Positions 10,924 through 23,070 of a stretch of 64,000 bases of DNA are shown here, piece after piece. The position numbers were made by a program, and so were the translations under genes. The notes under the pieces are model-generated. The model was given only the letters and a program-made list of their open reading frames with translations. It did no database searches and was not told where the DNA came from. The first letter of the stretch is position 1, and each line of letters opens with the position of its first letter. The stretch covers positions 283,486 through 347,485 of the forward strand of contig VWZP01007503.1 in assembly GCA_013396995.1 (NCBI GenBank). The letters run 5' to 3'. The DNA comes from Dicaeum eximium (taxonomy: Eukaryota; Chordata; Aves; Passeriformes; Dicaeidae).

Positions 10924-13900
10924 GTGGTGCTTCCTGGAGATGGTGGAGAAAGGACAATGGACAGATTTTGACCTCCTCTGCACTACTTCACTCCTGGTGA
11001 GCCAAGATGTGACAGAGGTCAGAACCTGGACCATTCCATAACACGTTTGGCCCCTGAACAGAGCAGTAAATTCAAATAACAAATGAGCATTTTTAACCAA
11101 CATTTTGTGGGCATCCAGAGTTCCAGTATTTGTACATATCCTATTATCTGAACCCACATCTGTTCCAGGAGCTGTAATAACATCTCAAAGGGCTCTTTTA
11201 TGCTACCTGACCCCATGCATAATGCGCTGGAGCATCTTGAGGCTGCCAGCTGGCAAAAGGAATCTGAGGCACACAGCAGTACCCATGAATGCAGGATATA
11301 TGTTTAACAGAGAGAATCAAGGCACAGGTATTCATCAGTGAGGGGGAATACAAGAAGGAGGGGATTTTTGTAACAAAGTAAGAAAGTTTTTTCTTCCACG
11401 ATTTTCTTGCATTCCCTGTTTATACAAAGAATCTTGATCACTGTGTTGCTAACTAAGGAGATTTTTAAACTGGGGGAAGGAAGAAATATGTATACAGTGA
11501 AAGAGCTGGTTACTGTTCCTTTTGGACACTTTTTCTGTATTGTGACTTGTGTGGAAATGTACAGAATAAAAAGTGAAGAAGCGCATGCCTTGGCTGGGCT
11601 GAGTTTCTTTGTGTTATTTGCCAGCAGAGCTGGGTTGCTGCTTCTGGCAGAGTGGAAAGACTGGTGTGACTTGGAAGTTGTGAAGAGTTAGGGGTAGTGG
11701 AGGAAAGGGACCCAGGGGTCAAAATTCTGCATATGTGTGTATGGTAGTGTAGAGAAGGGAGTGTTAAGCCTCTGGATAAATCAACTTCAAGCTCATGGTA
11801 AAGAAAAATGTTAATGATACCTTTAATATTTCCAAGAACATATTTTCAGTCCTTTAGTAAAATCAGCTTGCCAGCACAGCATTCAGCGTGTGCAGGAGAG
11901 ATCCAGCAGAGATTAGCAGGACTGTAATGTAGGTGTGTAAGTCACCTCAGGATCTTAGCTGTGCATCTCCAGAGAGTTTCTCCAGGGCATTTTCTGGTTC
12001 ACCTCCCTATTATCTCAGGACTACCCCATAAGCATATAATGAAACTCTGCTTGTTTCTGCACAGCTGTGTCTGATTGAAGAATTTTTGAGAATTTCATGG
12101 CTGTTGCTCACTTTCTTGTCTTCAGCAGCTGCCCTCCCTGCCTCACTCAGGAGTTTCTGTGCCATTTCTGACACAGAAGTTTTGTAACCTCTCTTCTGTG
12201 CAAGTCGATATTTCCTAACAGCTCCCCTGCCTCTGCTGTCCCACCCTGAAATTGTATTTCTGAATCACTTTGTGATGTTTCCTTTGTCCTGTCTCTCTGG
12301 GACAGTGCCTGCCCCCAGAACACCTCCCTCACACATGGTTCTGTCTCCCCTCTCCACTCCAAGCCCTTTGATGCTCACTGCTGCTGCCAGCAGCCAGCTG
12401 CGTGCTTGTCTTTTAAAGGATGTCTTAAGCTCCCTTTTCCTGCTGTCTCAGACAGCCTAGGAATATTATCATTATTAATAAGAGTAGTGCTAAAAGGCCT
12501 GACTGTTCTGCCTGTGCAGGACTGGCAGGATGCAGCCTGGTTGTGAGTTACACTGCACAGCAAGGAACGGCCACCAAGCGCTGCTTTGACGTCCAGGAGC
12601 CCTGTGGTGCCCAGCAGTGACTCCTCTGGGGTCCTCCACAGCCACCAGCTGCACCAAATGGCTGCCAGCTGCTCTCTGGAAATGTCTGTGGGGAAGGGGT
12701 GCTTCTTGATGTGCTCAGGGCTGCCCCCACAGCAACCTCTGGAGGTGTTCCACCACCTGCAGGCAGAGCTGCTCAGTGGTGCGTCTAAAAAAAGTGAGAA
12801 AACAGCCTGGCGTCCGACTGGGTTTGCACCCCAAATTCTTGGATGTGTGTGGCCTTACACATGTGTGTAGTTCTGAAGAGAGTCCAACTGCTCTTTTCTC
12901 ATCCATTGTAATTTGCCCTTGTTACTCAGCCTTTCAGCTCTGTTAACTCTTTCTAACACAGAGCTATTTCTTGCCAACATTCCCTACAAAATTCTTTGAG
13001 CCAGTGAAATTCATAACTATATATGCACACAAACACACACATACATTAAAATATCTATATCATAGGCTAATGTACTTAAGTGGGGAATTCCCTTTTCCAT
13101 GCAACCTTTCTTTACATATGAAAATGTAATTTTGTTTCTTTAAAAAGCTAAGGCTTTCAGAGTAGGAATGTAACTACAATGGAAACAATAAAACCCCATT
13201 CTTGGGTGGAAAAAACCCAATCATGATAGGAATAATTTGCTTTGAAACCCTTTCCCCCCCCCAGACCCCTGCAGCTTCATGGCAGCCAAGTGATTTCAGT
13301 ATTTCCCTGCAGTTAAAATGTGTTTCTCCCTAACAAGGGACCTTTTAAACTAGGTAGTGATGCTTGTAAGACATGTTGCCAAGGTTGTTAAGTCTAAAAA
13401 TAGGTAAATATTGGAAGCGGTCCCATAATTTCAAGGTGTTTGATCTCGTATTTTCACGTTCCAGGCTTGATACTGCTACATGAGTATTGTATTTGCAGCT
13501 GGATTAGCTCACAGCAGCACAAGAAAACCTTCAGAGGTGCACCCTCTCTGCTTCTGCCCCATCTATCCACAATCTAAATTGGCACCAGGGATGTGTGTGT
13601 GTGTTTGTCAGGAACTGGTGCTGTGTGAGTGTGGAGCTAAAAGAATTAGTGGGTCAAGTGTGTGGATTCTGCTGCTCTCATTCAATAAGGCCAGCAGTTC
13701 TGTGGTATTAAAGGTGAGCTGTGATTTCCAATACCCAGGAAAATATGGAGTTTGCTTCCCATGGATAAGAAACAGGAGATGGCTGCTGGGTGTTAATTCA
13801 GATGGGCAATCTGTAGATGGTAGGAAGCCAGGAGAACAAAGCACTGCCTGGTTAACAACTATAAACAGTTTGCTATCACACAACTAACAAAAATCAGTAG

Positions 13901-15355
13901 GACTGACTGTCAGAAGGACTCCTGACTGCAGCCTCCATTCTTCTACATCTGCCTCCAAAGCATGTAACACCTTGACAGGGAGCCACAGAGGTTTCAGCTT
14001 TTGGATGAAACCTTCTGATAAAATGAGAGGGAGGAGAAGGCTCCTCACCAAAGGATGGGTGTAGACTTGCTCAGGAGGAAGTTCCATTACTCTCCACAAA
14101 ACAGGGAGGGCACAGAGTAGTTGGAATTATATTTTGTTGTTGTTTGGTTGGCTTTTTTAAGGGTGAGAAGGGAATGAAGAATTGATTTAAAAAGGAAAGA
14201 ATAAGATTAAAAATGTAGTTTTGAATACTTTGGATCCCAGAGAGCATCAAACCTGAGTGACCTTTAGTCAAAAATGGTGTTAGGTGATTCCGACTAGTGC
14301 TTGGTGTCCGGATTTTGGGGGTTTTATTCCTGATATAATCAGCCAACAGGCTGAGGATGATGTTTGCTTTAAAAAGGGTATGATTACCTGTATCTTTTTG
14401 TTAATGCATGTATGTATTTCATAAATTTCTTCGCTGACAGAGCTGATGATATTCTAACAAGCCCTGGTCTTTCTCAGTCCATTTATGAATACATACTTAG
14501 CTCCAGGAGTATCTGTGCTTTGCTAATGGGTCTCACTATCATCCCTAAAGTACATCCTAATGGGATACAAGGCTCCATATAAATATAAGGGGTTATTATT
14601 CTGGCTGTTCACTCCTTTTCCTTGTTCCTCCCTTCTGCCTTTTATGAAATGTATAATGAAAGGGCAATATGAACAGTGGTGTCCAGCTGAATGATTGTAC
14701 AGTAAGGGGTCGCTGGATAACCAGCAGTTTCTCCATGTGACACTGCTATTCACAGTTCTTGTTAGTCTTTCCAGTCACTTAAAAGTTTTTTTTGTATCTT
14801 GAAGTTTTCCCTAATACAAAACCAAGTGAGCAGTGTGTCTGAGTCCACAAGTCACCCTGAAATTCTTATACTGGATTTGCAGTCAAGCTGATTTTTACTT
14901 GCAGTGCCCACCTCTAAGTGACCTCCTAATGGGACAGCTAGGTCAGTATTGCAGTGCTCTGGAGATCATCTGTGGCTTTTTTTCACCCTTTAATAATGAA
15001 GGAGGTCCAGTCTGTAGCCAGAAATGAAGCACCTTTGTGCTTTTGCAGGGGAAAGAGAATAAGGGCTAATTAGGATTATGAGGCACTGTTTGATTTAGAA
15101 TGCCAATACTTTCTGACCTTCTCATTTAAGATTTCTTTTTTGTTAAGTTTCTGTAACTTCCTGTATTCTAATTTTGAAGACACAGTGATACAGGATCTGA
15201 TTATCTTCTTTTTCTGTTATTATTAATAACAAACACTGAGATTATTCTTTCCAGAGTATCGATTCACATCTCTTTCTAAATGGCAGCCTTTTACAATACC
15301 TCAACTCAGTCATCCAATAAAAAAGACATCTGTAAAAATGGCCATTTATATGTCT
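10924..15355. other. Intergenic DNA without a recognised gene
   Basis: I see no exon with flanking splice sites and no named interspersed element. There is a degraded TA/CA simple repeat at about 13016-13060. Short open frames are scattered on both strands and overlap each other. Confidence 0.5.
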
Positions 15356-15744
15356 AAGGGGAAGGATCTGGAGCAATGGTCTTAAGAGGAGCAGCTGTGG
15401 GAGTTGAGGTTGCTCAGCCTGGAGAAAAGGAGGCTCATGGGAGACCTTGTTGTTCTCTACAATTTCCTGAAAGCAAGTGATGGTACAAGAGGGAATGGCC
15501 TTGAGTTGTGCCTGGTGAGGTTTAGATTGGACATTAGGAAAAGTCTCTTCATCAAAAGGGTTGGCAAGCACTGGAACAGGCTCTCCTGGGGTTGTGGTTC
15601 AGCTGGTGCCGCTGGAGGCATTTAAAAACTGTGTAGATGTGGCTTTTAGTGATGTGGTTTAATCCTGGACTTGACAGTGTTTGGTTAATGGTTGGACTGA
15701 TCTTAAAGGTCTCTTCCAACCTAAAGGATTCTGTGGTTCTGTGA
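15356..15744 (+). mobile_element. CR1 LINE 3' end (3' UTR region), 5'-truncated
   Basis: The sequence runs from GAAGGATCTGGAGCAATGGT through TGCTCAGCCTGGAGAAAAGG, CTGGTGAGGTTTAGATTGGA, CACTGGAACAGGCTCTCCTG and GGTCTCTTCCAACCTAAAGG to the terminal repeats ATTCTGTGGTTCTGTGA. This is the classic avian CR1 3' end in sense orientation. It is about 390 bp long with no remaining ORF2. Compared with typical copies, an internal part after CTGAAAG appears to be missing. Divergence looks moderate, so this is an old insertion. Confidence 0.93.
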
Positions 15745-16243
15745 AGGTCTTGGATCCAAGGGCTTGGGAATGGTGGATAATTCAGGAACTTCATTGTTAC
15801 TGGCCATAGTTAGTTTCTCTGCTTAAATCCTCTCTTACTACCCGTGTCTTGAGGAAACAAAACTTTCTGGTGTGAGAAATTAACATTCTGTTTCCAGACT
15901 GTGGTGCCCAGCTCTAGTTGTCTCACATCTGCACTTTGGTCCTACCCAGGCATATTGAACCTTCCTGTTGCTGCTGCCCTTTTTTCCTAACCAATATGAG
16001 ATGTTTTTGCAGCTCTTTGTTATAATTCCTCACAAGATTACAGAAACAATTTGTGTGTATTTTATAACCTATACATATATATAAATTGTATCATACAAAT
16101 GTAGACTAATTTATGTTGGTGGGGACATCTGACCCAGTCTTGCACTCAAACCAGGGTCAGCTTTGAGGCTAGGGCAGGATTATCAGGGTTGGAGCCTTGA
16201 GTTTAGAACCATTATTTAGGTCTTACCAAGGCCTTCTTTAGAA

Positions 16244-16284
16244 TTTTATAAAATTTATAAAAATAATTATAAAATTTTATAAAA
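16244..16284. repeat. AT-rich inverted repeat (hairpin/cruciform-prone)
   Basis: The left arm at 16244-16260 (TTTTATAAAATTTATAA) and the right arm at 16267-16284 (TTATAAAATTTTATAAAA) are reverse complements apart from one extra A. They are separated by a 6-base loop. It is all A/T, so it may be chance in low-complexity DNA. Confidence 0.8.
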
Positions 16285-19200
16285 GCAGAAAGAAAGAAAA
16301 AAGTACTTGCTATAAGGAACAGGGAATATGAATTGACAAACGGAAACACAAAATGTGTATGATTTTCAGAATCAGGTGCTGAACATAGCACAAACAGCTA
16401 GAGAGGGGCTCCTTTACTCAAAGTCACCGAGGAAATCACTGTTGGATATAAAAAACAGACCTGCAAGTCCTCTGACTCCCCACTATGTTAACCTCACATC
16501 AGGCAAATTCTATTGCACTGTGTGTCTCCTATTGAATTTTCTAGTTTCTGCAGTCTCTTGTGCTGAAGGTATTTTCATGAACTTATGCACTTTTCTTTCA
16601 ATTGTTAGGGTTTGTTGTGGTGGTTTTTTTTTGTTTTATTTTTTGTTCCCTGAAGCTAAAAGTTGCATCCCTATTGTGCAGAAAATAGGAAACAGATTTG
16701 TTCTTCTCAAATGTGTTGGGTCTTTAAGTGGAAACTGGGAGGAGAAAGAGGGGACAGCCTGCAGCCCTGTCACATTCTTTCCATTGATACACATGGACAC
16801 CAGGAAAAAGTCTGATTCTGATCCCCTAAAACAATAGATATGGAAATGTTTTCTCTTTTGTTTAGTTTTTCTTCTGTCCATCGTAATGTGGCATAGCAGT
16901 AAAAAGCCTTACAGGGCCTGGTCTAAGACTTGTGCTCTCTGTTAGTCAGTAGAAAAAGAGAGCTGCTTACTCCCCAGGTTCAAATACCACTGTACTGGCC
17001 AACAACAACACCAAAATGGTTTTATCTCAGCGTGAGCTGAACCTAACAGCTAAAAAATGATCTGCCTCAGGGTACAGCTGTGCTCAAGCTTACCCAAACA
17101 CGGCCCTGGAGGAGCAGGGTGTTCGACTGGAAGAAGCACACAGAATTTCCAGGTAAGCAGGTGGGTAATTCCTCATCTTCCTGCCACAAGGGTGAGAGGT
17201 GGAGGCTTCTCCAGAAGTGTCATGATGTAGATACAGTTCTGCCAGCTGACTCAGGCCTCGGTGACCACTGTCTTTCAGTCCTCTTCTTGTCATCATTTTC
17301 TCCAATAACTATGAAGAAAGTGGATCTGGTGCAGCCTGATTATCCTTAAGGTAGAACTACTCTTTCAAGCCTTCTTTTTTCATTTGCCTCAATCTTACAA
17401 ACTTACCTTTTGAAACAATTAATGCCCATTCTTAGCTGTTGCTCTGAAATATTAGTTAAGGAAAAGAAAAAGAAGGCAACACAAAAAAAATTACATCCAA
17501 AAAACCCAAACCTTGACAAAAGTGACTAAATTAATCCCCTTCATATGTTAATTACACAAAGGCTTTTAAGAGTTCATAGTGAAAAATTTGGCACAAGAAT
17601 GAGGGTCAAAACCAGCAGTTCAGTCTTGCCCCATGTCTCAAGTATTGATGAGATGTATGAAACTAAGACCTCTTCAAGCTGGGGGACATTTGTTTAATGA
17701 CTTTTACAGCTATGAATGCCAGAATTTTAACAGTGTTGGTCAAGTAATTCTGCACAAGGGTAACAGGAAATCACTTTTCATTTTCTTTAATTCATCTTCA
17801 TTTTTTAAGACAGCCTGAGCTTAAAAATGGTCTGAATTCTGAAGAGTTTCCAAATCCAACCCTCTTCCTCTTCCCAACCACCCCGCATATAAAAGCACCT
17901 GAATGTGTAAAACAATATTGTTGGCCTCTCTCAAATTCTGTTCAGTAATCTTAGTAGGTGGGATTTGAATTTTGAATGGTTGTAATCAGAGCAAAGTTTG
18001 AATCAGTAGTGGTTTTGAGACATCTTGGGTGACACCTTGATGTCCCAGGAATTGCAACCCTGAAATTTTACAGGCATATTATTATTGCAGCCTGAGAAGG
18101 TGTAAATTCCAATTAATTTACCTGATCTGTTTTGGGCTTTTTTTTTTCTTCCTTTAACAGCACTAAGCCCAGCAAAATGTGCCTTGAATCGCCTTCCTAG
18201 AACAATTCTTGTAGCAAAGTACTGGGTAATATTTCAGACTCACATACACAGCTGGCTTATTGTGTCAGGGGGGAAAATCACAGGTGAGAATTGGCTCCAC
18301 AGTGAGCAGAGCTCAATGCACTGTGCCTGCACTGGGATCTGGGCATTCCTTACAGGATGAATCTACCTCCTAGCCAGGCTGGGGCAGCAGGGGAATCCAG
18401 CTGTGGGGGTTCATCCAGGATTTAATAAAAAGGTTATCCCTGTTAATAAACCTGGATTCCATGGAGGATGACTTTTTTCCTGTCCAGATCAGGGAGTGCA
18501 TCAGTTTGCATGGATTTTACCCATCTTCACTTTTCAATTTCATGAATAAGCAAACCCACAAAAGACACACTTGCTAAACAAGTTCATGGATTCCCAGCAC
18601 TTCTTTCATCATCAGGACAACCAGGGGAAAAAACACTATATAAAGAGCATTGAATTACATTTGTGACCTGGTCCTATGCCTATGCTTCAAAATTAGGTGT
18701 TTTTCATTTTTTTGACCAACACTGTAGGAATAATTTGAAACATAAAGGGAGTATCATTTTACAACATTCCAAAACAATATTTCATCTGGAAATAAATGGT
18801 ACCCATAGATGCTAGAGTAAAGACAGGCAACACAGCTAGGAAAGTGCTCCTCATTTCCTATCCCAGGCAGCTGAAACAAAACAGATGTCACACACACACA
18901 AAAAAAAAAGGGGAAAAAATTAATCAAAATCTAAAACATGTCACTAAAGAAAGAATTCAGGCAACAGTGAAACAGGGTCACAGACTCATACAAACTCCTT
19001 GTTAAGGACTCACATTTTCTACCTCCTGAAAAGATAAGATGAAGGAAATGTAGATAGGCAAGTTGTACCAGAAGCATGGGAATTTTGTTAAATATTGGGA
19101 GCATTCCATTAAATATGATATTGCCTTCAGGCAGTGAACTGTGGTCCCTAAGACAAATCTGGTGGTGTTGCTGCTTTCAACTCCATGCAATTTCTAGATG

Positions 19201-22200
19201 TGCATTATTTATGCTGTCCTAATCAGATCTTATATTAGCATCATTTAGACAAAGAGAAGGATGCAGGTTATTTAAAGAGAGAGGGATGAATGCTGAAGAG
19301 AGAGATAGAACTCAACTGTTTGGAAAGGTCTACTTTGCAATATCTTAGCATTTAGGCAAAATAATTAGAAAAAGAATAGCTTGGAGAGGTAAAAACAGTT
19401 CTGAAGAATCTCACGTAGTGTTGAAAAGCAAATTGAAAAAGCAAAAATATTGCTGTACAAGAACATATATCCTCTCAGGTTCTGAATGTAATTTCATCAA
19501 TAATGTCATATATTAATTAATTACAATTAATACAAAAATTAGGACGAAAGAAACCTTAGCTAAGATTTTTTTCCTCTATTTTAAATATTGCATAAATACT
19601 AAATAGACATGGTATCTTCAAAAGGCATAAAGTACCTGAGGGATCTTAGAAAACAGGATGAGACCCTGCTCCTATCCACTTCTTGGTAGAAATAATAAGA
19701 CTAATGACCAAAGGAGCTGTGGATGGTACGGGGTTACCCTGATTGTTCCCTCTCCTCAAAGTAAAACCAATTATCTTTGCTCAGACCTAACTCTTTTCAA
19801 AATCTTCATAATTTCACTTTAGAAAGGAACGGTAAAGGCAAAATTACTACAAGCAACAGCTGCAGTGGTTTTGCCAAAATGAGCCTAAAATTAGGATTTT
19901 TAAAGTGATGTCAGAAATTATTCTGCATGGGAAGGTGCCTTCCTCTGTGTTCTACCCCCTTCAAATTCCTGATATGTAAAGTAAACTACTGAAGTGAAGG
20001 ATGCACCAGAGGAAATAACCAAAAGAACAACATGTGTGGCTATTTTCTCAAGTCTTTCTCACTATGTTGATGGTTCCAAGAATTTAAAATGTGAAAAAAT
20101 TCCCACCAACTCTTGTGAGAAAGGCTCCAAATGTTAAACATTTATATGTATTATATATTATAATATAGAATTTATGATATACAGTTTGACAGATATTCTG
20201 AGAATTTTTATTGACTCTGGATTTTTTTTAACAATGTTTTAACATTTATATTCTGAGATTTTCCTGTAAAGTGTAAGTGGAAGAATCAGGACTTTCTCCC
20301 CCATGTTTGCACTTTTTACTATTGAAAACTGCATGTCCAAAGCAATCACATAATGCTGGGAACTACGTCTTTGGGGAAAAAAAAAATCACATTTTAGCAA
20401 GAGGTGTTAGCACTGCCCACAGTAATCCCCACAATTTGATATCAGAATGAAATTTTTAATGTGGATGTTAAAAGGTTTTAATGTGCACATTTTTTTTTAA
20501 TAACAGCCAGTCCAGGTCTAGGCCTGTGAATGATGATGCCACGTTTTGTTAGACTCCTGAGCATGAAAACCTAGATCAAGCTGACGTTGAAGCCAACAGC
20601 ATCCCACAGGAGTTTCCATCAAAGATGTATTGTGCTTTATGAGGGCCATGCAACTGGTTCAAATCTCAAGCAAGAAATTGCCAGTAAGTTAAGAACAGAT
20701 GTACCTAATTTTGTTCTTATGGGCAAAAAATCCTGGTCATTACATTAACTAATGAGGTATTGCACATGTGCAGGTTATAGCTGTTCTTCCTCCAGTTCTT
20801 ATGTTTTTAACAACAGACCTTTATGTAGATTTCTCATTATCTCTGTATGTGATATCACCCAAATTTCTCATTTTCCACAGCTGTTTCTAAAAAAAAACGG
20901 TAGCAGGGAAAGAATACTGCATAAACTTAATACAATTTCACTTTTTATTTTATTCTCTTGCGAAAATATCTATTTAGCTAGCTCCTAAAGTGCTTTCCAA
21001 ACCTATCCTCCTTGGAAGCAACCATTTTAGGGCCTGAATTTTATGATGTCCTACTTAATGGATGAGTTGCTGTCCCTTCCAGAGCTGTCAGTCTCAGTGC
21101 AGGCTCGCCTTTACTACAGTGCCTGCTCCTAACTGGAGTGAAGAAAACCCCCTCTGTTAGAATGTGCTAGCTTGTACTGTACCCATTGAAAGCTGACCAG
21201 CTCAACTGTGAACTAAGCCATCAGAGTCTTGGGAAAAACAGCTATAAAGGACTCTCAGTAATGGTATTTCTGAATATGTTTGGTAATTATTTGTCAATAT
21301 TATTTTCTCGGTGTTCCTTCTATTGCTGTGATTTCACTCAGATTCTTAATCAAGGATTTAGCTGCCTGTTCTGCAGGTGCTCTGAAAGAGAACTCTTATT
21401 TGATTGTGCATAAGAAAAACTTGTTAAAACCACTTATATTTGTCTTGAAATGTGAAGTTTAGCATCAGTATAATTACACAGGTGAACTCTTTACAAATTG
21501 ACAAATCAGAAGGCGAGAGAACATTTTGGTAAAGTAGAATTTCTTTGTTCATACATTCAGGCTCAGAGTTGTGCTGGTTGCATCATGTTGCTGATGCAAA
21601 GGGTGTTGGAATGGTTGCTCCCAAAATACTACCAATTTATCCTAAAGGGAATATAGTAAGAAATGTTTTTTGATTATATAGGCACAATTGGATTGAAAGC
21701 TAGTGATTATGTATTTCAAAATGTGGTTACTATAGTTTTAACTGGAAAATGTTCTGTGTCATGATTTAGCTCACAGGGAAAGGATCAGAATACTTCTAAT
21801 TTTCTAATAATTTGCCTGCTATAGAGTTAGAGCCTCTAATCTGTTATTGCTGGCTTGGCAGAGAGTAAAATTGACCATTTCAGTCCAGTGCCTAGGGCAA
21901 AGCTATTTAGTACTGTGTCTGATACTAGCTGATTGCCTTAATGAAGCATCAAGGACTGATTTGGTGGGATTATAAATGCTGTCTTCTCTACTTCTAAAGC
22001 CAGTCCTTTCACAGAATAGTTAGGCACTTGGGTATGGTGCCTTGTGAAAAAAATAGGTGTTAGCAAATCAGGTTCTTCCTGTGAGAAATTGAGAGGGAAA
22101 TTTGCATTCTAATTTTACAGTAATTTTCTGCCAGAAGTTTGAAATCAAGTGAAAATGTCAATTTTATTGGTTCTTTTTCAAAGGAAAAACATGTTGTTTC

Positions 22201-22829
22201 TGCATTTTGCTTCGATTTTACAATGAATAATGATAAACCCCCAGAACACAGAACAGAAGTGGTAGCTGTTGCTCCGCCTTTCATAATAAAATGCCATTTT
22301 CTTTTAGTTTAAACTTCTCCCTAAACTGCAAAACTAGAATGAAATGACCATGTTTGTTTATGGGAAAAAAAAGTGATCACGTACACAGAGCAATTTTTTT
22401 AATCATAGCTAAGGTATTTTATTTTAATTTCAGATCCTGGATATGTAGGACTTCCATTCCCAGGATTGCCAGCACAAACAAAAGAAGAAAGTAGTGAGAG
22501 AAGCCAACATATGAAGAGCAGCCTTTTAAATGCTGGGGATCTGGAAAGGCCTGCTGTGTCACATTATATTTGTGGATTTCAAACTGCAACATGCAGATGT
22601 ATGCACATGAATAATTTTGAGCAGAAGAGCTTTAATCCCATTGTAGAAAATAGAGTCAGTCAAATGTGTAAAGTTACCACATGTATTCATGGTTTGGTGA
22701 CTGAAGCTTAAGATCAAGTTCTGGGCCACTGACTTTGTTTTCAAATATCTTAAGTTCTTAGCATATGTGCATGAAAGAATAACTCTTCTGAGTTCATGCT
22801 CTCGCCATTGTCTTCCACATGCGTCTGGG

Positions 22830-23070
22830 AAACCCAATTTTTATACGCTGGATTACATTAATATTAGAGAGTGAGGAATGAATTATTATTTCTGAACTCC
22901 GTGGATTTTCTACTCCAATTGTAAGATTGATAGTCTCTGTGATGAGAGCGTGCGGGCTGGAAATGAAAGATAGAGTGAGAGGGTGCACAGCTCAGAAGTG
23001 GTTGATTTCAATCTTCAATGCATTCACTAAATAATTCAGTATCACTAATGGAAATCTGATGGGAGGGCGG
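22830..23070. promoter_or_regulatory. Candidate conserved non-coding element upstream of PTN
   Basis: The region mixes ATTA-type cores (GGATTACATTAATATTAG, GAATTATTATTT) with retained CpG sites (TACGCTGG, CTCCGTGG, GAGCGTGCGGGC, GGGCGGGAGTCGGGATG) in otherwise CpG-poor surroundings. That texture often marks distal enhancers. No experimental or comparative proof is available here. Confidence 0.25.

Noticed and set aside
16355..16837. 160-codon plus-strand open frame with a hydrophobic stretch
   Set aside because: The hydrophobic run comes from T-rich low-complexity sequence (about 16610-16645). There is no homology and no gene signals.
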